Assembly: GCA_008671135.1 (NCBI GenBank)
Contig: RQAP01000032.1
Span: 9,044 to 73,043 of the forward strand
Direction: 5' to 3'
Length of the DNA stretch: 64,000 nt
Source of the DNA: Collinsella aerofaciens
GTDB lineage: Bacteria > Actinomycetota > Coriobacteriia > Coriobacteriales > Coriobacteriaceae
Each line of letters starts with the position of its first letter. Positions within the stretch are counted from its first letter, which is position 1. Made by a program: the position numbers and the translations under genes. Below are positions 34,682-42,678 of this stretch, piece by piece. The notes below the pieces were generated by a model. It ran no database searches. It was not told the DNA's origin and saw nothing but the letters and a program-made list of their open reading frames with translations.

Positions 34682-36016
34682 TTAAAAGAAAGTCCAGTTT
34701 ATCCTTCCCACTCCAATTTTGGAATCCTCCGATGCGCCTTCGCACGCTCGCATGACCTCGATACCATGCGAGCGTGCGAACTCGACGAGCTCTGCGTTGC
34801 GGGCGTTTATGGTGCCGAAGGCGGCGGGGCATACGATAAGACGCGCGCAGTGGACGAGGAGCTCTTTGGCGCGGGCTATGGTTTTATCCCCGATCGGCTC
34901 GAAGGCGCGCTCGGCTACGCATTCCGTCGCCAGGTCGCGCGCGAGCTCGCAGTCGATGTCCCCTTCGTGCAGAACGCCCGCGTAGAACGCCTTGCCCTGC
35001 CGAATGAGCTGGCGAAACACAGCCGACCCCGTACCTGCGCCAGCGATGACGAACGTGTGCGCATCGCCGTGTGGGCGCCCAATTTCCACGCTGCCGAAGC
35101 GCTCGTTGAAGGTGCCATGTTGAAGGCCGTAGAGCTCGCCAATCGTCTCGCGCGTGAATATGCCCTCGGGTGCGCCGGCGCGGAAGACCCGGCCGTCCTT
35201 CACGCAAATCACCTTGTCGGCGCTTTTCTGCGCGAGCTCGAGTTCGTGGATGGACATGATGACAGCCACATTCTGCGATTTCGCAAGGTGGCGAAGTATT
35301 CGCAGCAGGTCGATCTGGTAGCGGATATCGAGATACGACGTGGGCTCGTCGAGCACGAGCACACGCGGATCCTGCGCGATGGCGCGTGCGAGCATGACGC
35401 GCTGGCGTTGCCCGTCGCTTATCTGCATGAAGTCGCGCTCGGCGAGCTCTTCCACATGTGCGGTTTTCATGGCCTCATCGACCCGACTATGGTCGTCGGG
35501 CGAGAGTGTGCCCATTCGCCCGGTGTAGGGATGCCTTCCCGCCTCTACGATATCGCGGCAGGTGAGAAGCTCGGTCCGGGGGCGATCTGTCAGCATAACG
35601 GCAAGGTTCCTTGCGAACTCCGCCGTCTTCCATCGGGAAATCTCCCGCCCGTCGAGCTCGACCGCGCCGGCAAGCGGTGCCAGATGGCGCGTGATGGTTT
35701 TCAAGATGGTCGACTTGCCCGAGCCGTTCGGCCCGATGAGCGCCACGACGTCGCCCGCGCGAACCTCCAGATCGATGCCTTCGACTACGACCTTCTTGTC
35801 GTAGCCTGCCGACAGGTCGCTTATGCGGAAAAGCGGCGCTCCGTCAGTCTGCGTTTCGACCGGGGTTTCGAGGTTCGACTCCGCTCGGAGGAGGCGTTTC
35901 GCGCGCAGTTCCGCACGAGCCGAAAGTGCCTTCTGGCACTTTCGAGCGAGCTCAGGATTGTCTAAGCATGGAATGTCCCCTCCGAGCGTTTTGGGCCGCG
36001 GCACGAATTCCCACAT
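34682..36016 (-). CDS. btuD: Corrinoid (or related tetrapyrrole) ABC transporter ATPase with C-terminal extra domain
   Basis: 444 residues. The ABC domain is at about 60-300: Walker A GPNGSGKST, the signature QISDGQRQRVMLARA (SDGQ instead of SGGQ) and Walker B VLVLDEPTSYLD. A further domain of about 130 residues (FVIAGAGTGSAVFRQL onward) has a Rossmann-like look and is not part of standard BtuD. The first 55 residues overlap a captured structured repeat element. It is the last gene of the riboswitch-led operon cbiK - lipoprotein - btuF - btuC - btuD, its start abutting the permease stop. Confidence 0.82.
   Translation of the reverse strand: MWEFVPRPKTLGGDIPCLDNPELARKCQKALSARAELRAKRLLRAESNLETPVETQTDGAPLFRISDLSAGYDKKVVVEGIDLEVRAGDVVALIGPNGSGKSTILKTITRHLAPLAGAVELDGREISRWKTAEFARNLAVMLTDRPRTELLTCRDIVEAGRHPYTGRMGTLSPDDHSRVDEAMKTAHVEELAERDFMQISDGQRQRVMLARAIAQDPRVLVLDEPTSYLDIRYQIDLLRILRHLAKSQNVAVIMSIHELELAQKSADKVICVKDGRVFRAGAPEGIFTRETIGELYGLQHGTFNERFGSVEIGRPHGDAHTFVIAGAGTGSAVFRQLIRQGKAFYAGVLHEGDIDCELARDLATECVAERAFEPIGDKTIARAKELLVHCARLIVCPAAFGTINARNAELVEFARSHGIEVMRACEGASEDSKIGVGRINWTFF
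35881..35987. repeat. Structured element, decayed copy B3 inside the ATPase gene
   Basis: It shares with copies B1 and B2 the block AGTTCCGCACG (35906-35916), a 9-bp hairpin with different sequence (35921-35929 with 35934-35942) and AGGATTGT (35953-35960). Remnant arms CGCTCGGAGG (35881-35890) and CCTCCGAGCG (35978-35987) flank it. It encodes residues about 10-45 of the ATPase N-terminus on the minus strand. Confidence 0.65.
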
Positions 36017-37057
36017 CTACCTCACCCGCTTCTTCAACATGAGTGCAATAACCACCGGCGCGCCGAAGATGGCGGTGACGGCGCTGATGGAAAGCTCGAC
36101 GGGGGAGAACAGCGTGCGCGCGATCAAATCGCAGCCCGCGCAAAAGATGGCGCCTCCCAAGAAGCACGCAGGAATCACGCGGATAGGCTTCGACGACTTC
36201 AGCGCCGACTTAACGAGATGCGGAACCGCGATGCCTACGAACGACACCGGACCAGCGAACGCGGTCACGCAGGCGGAGAGCATGCTCGCTAGAAGGACGA
36301 GCACCACGCGGAAGCGTGCGACGTTCACGCCGACGCTTTTCGCGTAGGCTTCTCCCAGCTGGAAGGCGGAAAGGGGCTTCGATATCGCGAATACGCATGC
36401 GCTCACGGTGATCACCACGACCGCGATGAACGCGATGTCGTCCCAGCTCGAACCCGAGAAGCTACCCAAAGACCAGTTGTGCAGGTTCACGATGGACTGG
36501 TCGTCGGCGAAGGCGATGAGGAAGTTCGTCGCCGCCGAGCAGATGTATCCCACCATGACGCCCGCCACGATGAGCATGGCCATGGAACTTATGCGCCGTG
36601 CGATGAGGAGCACGAAGCCGATGGTGATAAGCGAGCCCAGAAACGCTGCGGCCACCATGGCCGGCGAGGACATGGCCTGGTTCGCGCCCAGAAGTACGAT
36701 CATCGTAAGCGCGACGACGAACTTTGCGCCCGAGGAGACGCCCAAGATGAACGGGTCGGCGATGGGATTGTTGAAAAACGTCTGCAGTAGGAACCCGGAG
36801 AGCGAAAGTGCCCCGCCGAGAAGCACGGCTGAAAGCACGCGCGGCAGGCGAATCTCCCAGATGACTTGGCTTTCCATGGAATTGGCCGCGCCGCCCGAAA
36901 GGATGCCAGGGATGTGGTCTGCGGGCACGAGCACGCTCCCGATGCACAGGTTGGTCCCGACGAGCACGATGAGGGCAACAGCGAGCAGCGCCGTCACGAC
37001 GCGACACCGCGCGGCGCGCCCCGATTCGTCGTATGTCATGGAAAGTCGGCTTTTCAT
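36017..37057 (-). CDS. btuC: Corrinoid/iron-complex ABC transporter permease (FecCD/BtuC family)
   Basis: 346 residues with about nine to ten membrane segments. Family motifs include EIRLPRVLSAVLLGGALSLS, GVSSGAKFVVALTMI and FVGIAVPHLVKSAL. It forms the membrane channel partnered by the ATPase downstream and the lipoprotein upstream. There are only four bases between it and the binding-protein stop. The operon is preceded by a cobalamin riboswitch, so corrinoids are the likely substrate; the family also moves haem and siderophores. Confidence 0.9.
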   Translation of the reverse strand: MKSRLSMTYDESGRAARCRVVTALLAVALIVLVGTNLCIGSVLVPADHIPGILSGGAANSMESQVIWEIRLPRVLSAVLLGGALSLSGFLLQTFFNNPIADPFILGVSSGAKFVVALTMIVLLGANQAMSSPAMVAAAFLGSLITIGFVLLIARRISSMAMLIVAGVMVGYICSAATNFLIAFADDQSIVNLHNWSLGSFSGSSWDDIAFIAVVVITVSACVFAISKPLSAFQLGEAYAKSVGVNVARFRVVLVLLASMLSACVTAFAGPVSFVGIAVPHLVKSALKSSKPIRVIPACFLGGAIFCAGCDLIARTLFSPVELSISAVTAIFGAPVVIALMLKKRVR

Positions 37058-37061
37058 GGTG

Positions 37062-38633
37062 CTAGCCGAGCTTCCTCAGATAATGGAAGTCGCTCGCGTC
37101 ATCGCCGGTGAACGCCCCGTGCAGTTCGTCGATAATGTCAGCGGTAGAAGTCATCTGCTGGTACATGTCGGCGCTTGTGACCCAGACGTTGCCGTTCTTC
37201 ACGGCTTTGAACTGCGACAATAGCGCGTTTTTGCCTACGAAGTCGTTCAAGGTGGCAACCGATTCGTCGATGGTGCCGTTGTAGACGATGATGTCGGCAT
37301 CCTTCGCCGTCGCGTAGAAGCGCTCCATTTCGAGCGTTACTGACGAACCTGACGTCGACGCCGTCTGCGCGTCATCGAGCGCGTAGTTGCCGCCTGCAAG
37401 CTCGATCATCTGCGCCACGTAGTCGCCCGCCCGCCGCGTGACGGCGGCCCCGTTCGAGTTAATGTAGAAATACGCCACGGTTTTACCTGACGACGCGAGC
37501 CCCGACGTTTGCTCGACGCGGGCCTTCTGCTCGTTGAATAGGTGCGCGGCCTCGTCTTCCTTGTCGAACAGGACGCCGAAAAGCTTAATCCACTCGACGC
37601 GCCCGAGTGCTTCGGGCTCGCTCGACGACTGTTCGGTGAGCACGACGAGCCCGAGTTTCTGCAGCTTTTCCTTCACATCGGGTGTGTGGTTGATCATGGT
37701 GTTCTCGATGGCGAGCGTGCAGCCCGAGGCCGATATTCGCTCGTAGTCGGGCGCGCTGTACTTGCCGCCGTAGGCGATCGCCCCACTTTCGAGCGCGCTT
37801 TTGAAGCCCGCGACCGAGCAATCGTCGGCCTTCGTGCCCGACATGAAGATATTGTCGTTCGCATCGAGCGCGTCGACCAGGCACATCGTCGCCGACGACA
37901 CGAGGTACACCTTGTCGGCGGGGCGCCTTATGACCGCGATGTCAGAGCTCAACCCATCAGGTACCTTCGCATCTTGCGGTACCACGAGGAAGCGCTCCCC
38001 GTTCGAAACGCAGATAAGCCGCAGGCCGCCTTCGAACTCGTCGACAGTGAAGTGCTTGGCGTATTCAAGCTGAAGCGTCCCCGTCGGCTCCCAGCCGCAG
38101 CCCAAATCTGGGTTGTGGAAGTCGGCCGCGGCGCTTGAAGCCGTTCTCGCAGGGGAGCCGCCGCTTGCATCGTCGCCCGTTTTCTCCTTCATGGTGGATG
38201 AGTCGAAGTGGAGCGTGTAGTCGATGGTGTGCGGCGTCGACATGGCGACGGTCTCGGCCGACACGGCGATGTCCTCGTCGAGCGTGACGGGTATCTCGAA
38301 CGTGGAGTTGCCGCCGTCGTTTATGGGCGCGTAGTCCACGCCGTCGACGGTCATCTTGTCGTAGTTCGAACTCGACCAGGTGATGGTCGCGGTGTAGGTG
38401 TCGCCATCCTTCACAATTGTGGTTGGTGAGGCGATGCTTGCGCGCCCTGACCCGCCGGAAAGCGAGACGCTCACAGTGTATTCCTGAGAGCCCGTCGTGG
38501 CACCGGTCGCGTTCGGGCTCGCACTGCACCCCGCGAAGGGAAGCGCGAGCAGGGCGACGAGAACGCAGGCGATCGCGCGCGCCGCGATGCTGTGGCGCTT
38601 CCTGTTTTCCCCCTTGGGAAGAATCGACCGCAT
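37062..38633 (-). CDS. btuF: Substrate-binding lipoprotein (BtuF-like) with N-terminal beta domain
   Basis: 523 residues. The lipobox is LPFAGC with Cys36. An extra domain at about 50-160 has GSGRASIASPTTIVKDG, WSSSNYDKMTVDG and FEIPVTLDEDI, a beta-sandwich look reminiscent of NEAT-like or iron-transport-associated domains. The type III binding fold occupies about 180-520 (ISASGCTLAIENTMIN, VEWIKLFGVLFDKEDEA). Substrate by riboswitch context is a corrinoid; the added domain might bind a tetrapyrrole. It is longer than usual BtuF (about 250-330 residues). Confidence 0.82.
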   Translation of the reverse strand: MRSILPKGENRKRHSIAARAIACVLVALLALPFAGCSASPNATGATTGSQEYTVSVSLSGGSGRASIASPTTIVKDGDTYTATITWSSSNYDKMTVDGVDYAPINDGGNSTFEIPVTLDEDIAVSAETVAMSTPHTIDYTLHFDSSTMKEKTGDDASGGSPARTASSAAADFHNPDLGCGWEPTGTLQLEYAKHFTVDEFEGGLRLICVSNGERFLVVPQDAKVPDGLSSDIAVIRRPADKVYLVSSATMCLVDALDANDNIFMSGTKADDCSVAGFKSALESGAIAYGGKYSAPDYERISASGCTLAIENTMINHTPDVKEKLQKLGLVVLTEQSSSEPEALGRVEWIKLFGVLFDKEDEAAHLFNEQKARVEQTSGLASSGKTVAYFYINSNGAAVTRRAGDYVAQMIELAGGNYALDDAQTASTSGSSVTLEMERFYATAKDADIIVYNGTIDESVATLNDFVGKNALLSQFKAVKNGNVWVTSADMYQQMTSTADIIDELHGAFTGDDASDFHYLRKLG

Positions 38634-38637
38634 GGCG

Positions 38638-39171
38638 TTACTTCAGTGCGTCGGCGCGCAGATCGACGCCGGCGGATTCGAACACGAGCGTGCGGTCGTA
38701 CCACTGCTCTTTTCTAATACTCCACGCGGCGCAGGCGGTGTCCTCGTCGAGCGCTTCAACGGGCACGTCGTAGGTGTACTTGCCTTCCGCGTTTTCCACA
38801 TAGGGGATGAAGTCGGCCTCGCTCGCGGCGGCAGCCTCGTCACCCGTGCCCATGAAGAGCTTGCCGTAGCCCGTGCCGGAAAGTGTCATCACGCAGTGCA
38901 TGGAGCCGTTTTCCACGATGAGCTGGGCGTCCACAATCCTGAACATGTTCGAGCTGGAATCTACGGTGATCGGATAGGTGCCGTCGGCCACCTTGTCGGC
39001 GGTGATGGGGGCAGCGCTTGCGCCCTCGGGCGCATCGGCCGCCTGTTCGGTCTTTTCCTGGGAATCGGCATCGCTTGCCTTTGCGCTGTCGATTGAATTT
39101 CCGCCGCAGCCGGCGAGCGAGAACGCGAAAAGCGCCGCCGACAGGGCGAAGGCGAGGGTTTTCTTCAACAT
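38638..39171 (-). CDS. Small exported lipoprotein of the corrinoid uptake operon
   Basis: 177 residues. The signal peptide has lipobox FSLAGC and Cys22. The mature part has an acidic linker and then one beta-rich domain (DGTYPITVDSSSNMFRI, MTLSGTGYGKLFMGT, EQWYDRTLVF). I do not recognise a named family; it resembles domains found next to iron or haem uptake proteins. It sits between the exported chelatase and the binding protein, so it may dock or present a tetrapyrrole. The start at 39171 is chosen for the signal peptide. Confidence 0.65.
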   Translation of the reverse strand: MLKKTLAFALSAALFAFSLAGCGGNSIDSAKASDADSQEKTEQAADAPEGASAAPITADKVADGTYPITVDSSSNMFRIVDAQLIVENGSMHCVMTLSGTGYGKLFMGTGDEAAAASEADFIPYVENAEGKYTYDVPVEALDEDTACAAWSIRKEQWYDRTLVFESAGVDLRADALK

Positions 39172-39233
39172 GGAGGGGTTCCTTTCAATCGCTTCGACCG
39201 CCCGCGCCGTGCTGTGGGCGGGCGGGATGCGAA

Positions 39234-39280
39234 TGCAACGGGCATGCGCCGTCAGTCGGGGAAGGCGCATGCCCGTTGCA
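39234..39280. other. Perfect intercistronic hairpin downstream of cbiK
   Basis: A 17-bp perfect stem (39234-39250 with 39264-39280) and 13-base loop, between the chelatase stop and the lipoprotein start on the minus strand. No T-run follows in the direction of transcription, so RNA processing or 3'-end protection of the chelatase segment is more likely than termination. Confidence 0.6.
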
Positions 39281-39315
39281 CGGGGACGCGACCGGCGCCC
39301 CCGTGCGCGGCGAGT

Positions 39316-40242
39316 TTACAGCTTGGCGATGGCGTCGTCCACGTGTGAGACGTAGATGTCGTCGACCGCGACGTTCTGTCCCAGACCCTGGAGCAGGCAC
39401 GTCACTTCGAAGCCGGCGGCCACGAACTTCGCAGCCCAGCTGTCGGGGTCGGTCTCGTCTGCCATGTCGTTGTTCGCGTGGTCGCCCGCGACCACCATGA
39501 ACGGCGCGAGCACGGCCTTCTTGTACCCTGCGGCGCTCGCGGCGGCGATAACATCCTCGCAGGTCGGCTCAGCCTCGACGGTGCCGACGAAGAACTGCGT
39601 CAAGCCCTCGTTCTTGAACACTTCCTGCATCTTGGCATAGTCGGCGTTGGAATCGGCTTCGGTGCCGTGGCCCATGAGGCACAGCGCCGTCTTGCCGTCG
39701 TCGAAGGACGCCATGTTCTCCTTAATGGCTGCGGCCACCTTCTTGTAGTCGTCGTCGGAGGTGAGCAGCGGGTCGCCGAGCGAGATCTTGTCGAACTTGT
39801 CGGCGTACTTGTCGAGCTCGTCTTTCACGTCGGCGTATTCCAGGCCAGCCATGAGATGCGTCGGCTGCACGACAATTTCCTTCACGCCGTCTTCCACGCA
39901 GCGGTCGAGCGCCTCGGTCATGTTGTCGATCGTGATGCCGTCGCGCTTCTTCAGCTTGTCGATGATGATCTGCGCGGTGAAGGCGCGGCGGATGTCGTAG
40001 TCCTGCCAGTACTTCTCGCGGATAGCGTCTTCGATGGCGCCGATGGTGATGTGGCGCGAGTCGTTGTAGCTCGTGCCGAAGCTCGTGACGAGGATGACCG
40101 GCTTCACGGCCTTCTCCTTTTCGCTCGATTTCTCGGAACTCGCGGAGGTGCTGGAGCAGCCCGCGAGCGCGAATCCGGCGAGCGCGACGGCTCCGGTTGC
40201 TGCGGCGCCCATGAAGCCGCGGCGTGACATCTGGTCGGACAT
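39316..40242 (-). CDS. cbiK: Sirohydrochlorin cobaltochelatase CbiK-type, exported by Tat as a lipoprotein
   Basis: 308 residues. The N-terminus is a twin-arginine signal (MSRRGFMG, Arg7-Arg8) ending in a lipobox LAGC with Cys29, so the enzyme is probably folded inside and anchored outside the membrane. The chelatase domain keeps the CbiK His sites in VVQPTHLMAGLEYAD, LCLMGHGTEAD and VVAGDHANNDMAD. Cytosolic CbiK inserts cobalt into sirohydrochlorin; periplasmic CbiK of Desulfovibrio binds haem. It is first in the riboswitch-led uptake operon. A longer frame to 40329 is rejected because it would bury the Tat signal. Confidence 0.88.
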   Translation of the reverse strand: MSDQMSRRGFMGAAATGAVALAGFALAGCSSTSASSEKSSEKEKAVKPVILVTSFGTSYNDSRHITIGAIEDAIREKYWQDYDIRRAFTAQIIIDKLKKRDGITIDNMTEALDRCVEDGVKEIVVQPTHLMAGLEYADVKDELDKYADKFDKISLGDPLLTSDDDYKKVAAAIKENMASFDDGKTALCLMGHGTEADSNADYAKMQEVFKNEGLTQFFVGTVEAEPTCEDVIAAASAAGYKKAVLAPFMVVAGDHANNDMADETDPDSWAAKFVAAGFEVTCLLQGLGQNVAVDDIYVSHVDDAIAKL

Positions 40243-40344
40243 GGTTTTTCCTTTCCTCGGTTTGCCGGTCCCCCGGCGACAGTTGCTTGTCGGCACAAGC
40301 GAAAGAAAAGCGCACCCCTCGGGGTTCACAAGGAGCTAACGCCA

Positions 40345-40500
40345 CGGCGATGCCGTGAGGAAAAGGCGAAGCAGTCTGGCTTGGGGCGCGAGGCAGTTCG
40401 CCCGCGCGTCCTATACAGTAATGTCCCTTGCCCAGGATTCCCACCTGGTTCCCTCCGCAAGCCAGCGCGGGCTGTGCGGGCGCCGCGCCGGTCATTTCCT
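40345..40500 (-). promoter_or_regulatory. Cobalamin riboswitch
   Basis: On the minus strand upstream of cbiK: GGGAACCAGGTGGGAATCC, then GGGAC-(N3)-ACTGTATAGGA, then AAGCCAGACTGC (B12-box-like, about 40371-40382). These follow the order of the conserved blocks of the cobalamin riboswitch core. A CACGGCATCGCCGTG hairpin lies between the aptamer and cbiK. It should reduce expression of the uptake operon when cobalamin is plentiful. Boundaries are approximate. No second copy was found facing the cbiF operon. Confidence 0.78.
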
Positions 40501-40537
40501 TTTATCCGATTGTCATATGCTCGTTGCCGAAACTTTT

Positions 40538-40548
40538 ACTATGATAGT
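40538..40548. promoter_or_regulatory. Short palindrome in the divergent promoter region
   Basis: ACTATGATAGT is an 11-base perfect inverted repeat in the A+T-rich part of the cbiK/cbiF divergent region. It includes TATGAT, a possible -10 box for the rightward operon, so it could be a promoter element or operator. The 40243-40700 interval otherwise holds the riboswitch and nothing else I can identify. Confidence 0.3.
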
Positions 40549-40700
40549 GGGCACTTGTGAACGTGTCAAAGCCAGGGCGGGCGGCATTGCGCCTCCTGCC
40601 TGCGTATTTGCGCCGATTGCCGCTGCGGGCGCCGTGTTTTGCCCGCTGTGCGAAGGGCGGCGTAAACGGTTGCGATGAGAAACGGGAAGGGAAGGCTCGG

Positions 40701-41492
40701 ATGATTCATATCGTTGGCGCAGGCTCGGGCGCCGCCGACCTTATCACGCTGCGCGGGGCGCGCCTTCTGCGCGCGGCCGACGTGGTCGTTTGGGCGGGGA
40801 GCCTTGTGAACCCCGAGCTGCTCGCCGATTGCAAGGAATCCTGCGTCGTCTACGACAGCGCGCACATGACCTTGGAGGAAGTGCTCGACGTGATGTGTGC
40901 GGCGGATGCGCGGGGCGAGGAAGTGGTGCGCCTGCACACGGGTGACCCGTGCCTATACGGCGCCATCCAGGAGCAGATGGACGCACTCGACGCGCGCGGC
41001 GTGGACTACGAGGTGGTGCCCGGCGTGTCGAGCTTTTGCGGTGCCGCGGCGGCGCTTCGCCAGGAATACACGCTGCCGGGAATCAGCCAGTCGGTCGTGA
41101 TCACGCGGCTTTCCGGGCGCACCCCCATGCCCGCGGGCGAGGGCATGCGCACCATGGCGGAAAGCGGCTCGACTATGGTCATCTTCCTGAGCTCGGGTAT
41201 GCTCGCCGAGCTTTCCGCCGAGCTTTTGGCCGCGGGCCGCAGCTCCGACGAGCCGGCGGCGCTCGTGTACAAGGCGACCTGGCCTGAGGAGCGCGTGGTG
41301 CGATGCACAGTGGGCACGCTCGCCGACGCGGGCGCGCGAGAGGGCATCGACCGCACGGCGCTCGTGGTGGTGGGCCGCGTGCTCGGAGCTCGCGGCGGGC
41401 TTGCGCACGACGGCGCGCAAGCGGAGTCGTACGAGCGCAGCAAGCTTTACGACCCTTCGTTTGCCACGGGGTATCGGAAGGCGAGCAGCTAG
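40701..41492 (+). CDS. cbiF: Precorrin-4/cobalt-precorrin-4 C11-methyltransferase
   Basis: 263 residues, uroporphyrin-methylase fold. The N-terminal GAGSGAADLITLRGARLL and RLHTGDPCLYGAIQEQ motifs and the VVPGVSSFCGAAAALRQEY stretch, with LSGRTPMP, are the CbiF/CobM pattern. It methylates C11 of the corrin precursor with SAM. GGGAAGG precedes the ATG. It is the first gene of the rightward cobalamin operon; cbiD starts two bases after its stop. Confidence 0.92.
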   Translation: MIHIVGAGSGAADLITLRGARLLRAADVVVWAGSLVNPELLADCKESCVVYDSAHMTLEEVLDVMCAADARGEEVVRLHTGDPCLYGAIQEQMDALDARGVDYEVVPGVSSFCGAAAALRQEYTLPGISQSVVITRLSGRTPMPAGEGMRTMAESGSTMVIFLSSGMLAELSAELLAAGRSSDEPAALVYKATWPEERVVRCTVGTLADAGAREGIDRTALVVVGRVLGARGGLAHDGAQAESYERSKLYDPSFATGYRKASS

Positions 41493-41493
41493 C

Positions 41494-42678
41494 GTGGCCT
41501 TCGAGCACTATATATATACCGGGACGACCCGCCTGCGCTGCGGCTATACCACGGGGAGCTGCGCCGCGCTCGCGGCGAAGGCGGCCTGCGAGATGCTCTT
41601 GTCACGAAAGCCCGTCGGCCGCGTGTCGATCGTCACCCCCGGCGGGCTGCCCGTCGAGACGGACGTGGTCGATGCATACATCGGCGAGGGGTGCGCCCAG
41701 TGCGCCGTGCAAAAGGACGCAGGCGACGATGCCGATGTGACCGACGGCGTGCTCGTGTACGCGCGCGTGGAACATGCGGGGTCGGTCACGGGCGCTGCGG
41801 GCGGCAAGGGCTTGCCCGCGCACGAATCGGAAGTTTCCGTCGATGGCGGCGTGGGCGTGGGGCGCGTGACGTTGCCCGGGCTCGAGCAGCCGGTGGGGGC
41901 GGCCGCCATCAACGCGACGCCGCGCGCGATGATCACTTCGGCGGTGCGCGAGGTGTGTGCCGCGCACGGCTTTTCTGGAAATATTGCTGTAACGATTTCG
42001 GTACCCGAGGGTGTTGCCCTTGCCGAAAAGACCTTTAACCCGCACCTGGGGATAGAGGACGGCATCTCCATCCTGGGCACGACGGGCATCGTCGAGCCGC
42101 GCAGCCTCGCTGCCTTGCGCGACAGCATCGAGCTCGAGATCCGGCAGCATGCGGCTATGGGGCGGCGCGGAGTCGTGCTCACGCCCGGCAACTACGGCGG
42201 GCAGTTCATCTCGGGGCATTTCCACCTAAACGGTGCGCCGGTGGTCTTCATCTCCAACTTTGTGGGCGATGCGATTGATTGCTGCGTTCGCGAGGGATTC
42301 ACCAATGTCCTTCTTGTAGGACACATCGGCAAGTTAGTGAAGGTCGCGGGCGGCATCATGGACACCCATTCGCGTACCGCCGACTGCCGCGCGGAGATTC
42401 TGGCCGCCCACGCGGCCATGGCCGGCGCGGGCGCGAAGATCGTGCGCGAGATCATGTCGTCGGTCACGACCACGGCGGCGCTCGAGGTAATCGAGGCCGC
42501 CGGCGTGGGGGACGCTGCGCGCGCCTCGCTCGCTGCGGCAATCGAGGACAGGTTGCGCCGCCGCGCGGCGGGCGCATGCGATATCGCCGCGGTCGTGTTC
42601 GACGCCGAGCGCCGCGAGCTTTTCCGCACGTCGGGCGCCGATGCAGTCATCGGGGAATTGGGGGCGACGTATGAGTAA
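41494..42678 (+). CDS. cbiD: Cobalt-precorrin-5B C1-methyltransferase
   Basis: 394 residues with a GTG start two bases after cbiF. The CbiD signature LRCGYTTGSCAALAAKAA is at the N-terminus, and LTPGNYGGQFI, VFISNFVGDAID and VLLVGHIGKLVKVAGGIM are in the second half. It transfers methyl from SAM to C1 in the anaerobic pathway. The last eight bases overlap the cbiL remnant. Confidence 0.93.
   Translation: MAFEHYIYTGTTRLRCGYTTGSCAALAAKAACEMLLSRKPVGRVSIVTPGGLPVETDVVDAYIGEGCAQCAVQKDAGDDADVTDGVLVYARVEHAGSVTGAAGGKGLPAHESEVSVDGGVGVGRVTLPGLEQPVGAAAINATPRAMITSAVREVCAAHGFSGNIAVTISVPEGVALAEKTFNPHLGIEDGISILGTTGIVEPRSLAALRDSIELEIRQHAAMGRRGVVLTPGNYGGQFISGHFHLNGAPVVFISNFVGDAIDCCVREGFTNVLLVGHIGKLVKVAGGIMDTHSRTADCRAEILAAHAAMAGAGAKIVREIMSSVTTTAALEVIEAAGVGDAARASLAAAIEDRLRRRAAGACDIAAVVFDAERRELFRTSGADAVIGELGATYE

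Noticed and set aside
40557..40700. A second cobalamin riboswitch in front of cbiF
   Set aside because: The AGCCAGGGC here is not joined to the other conserved blocks; the ACTGT and GGGAAC-type blocks are missing on this strand.
41509..41520. TATATATATACC run as a promoter inside the operon
   Set aside because: It codes for residues HYIYTG of CbiD, and the run lies inside the gene, without a -35 box at a fitting distance.
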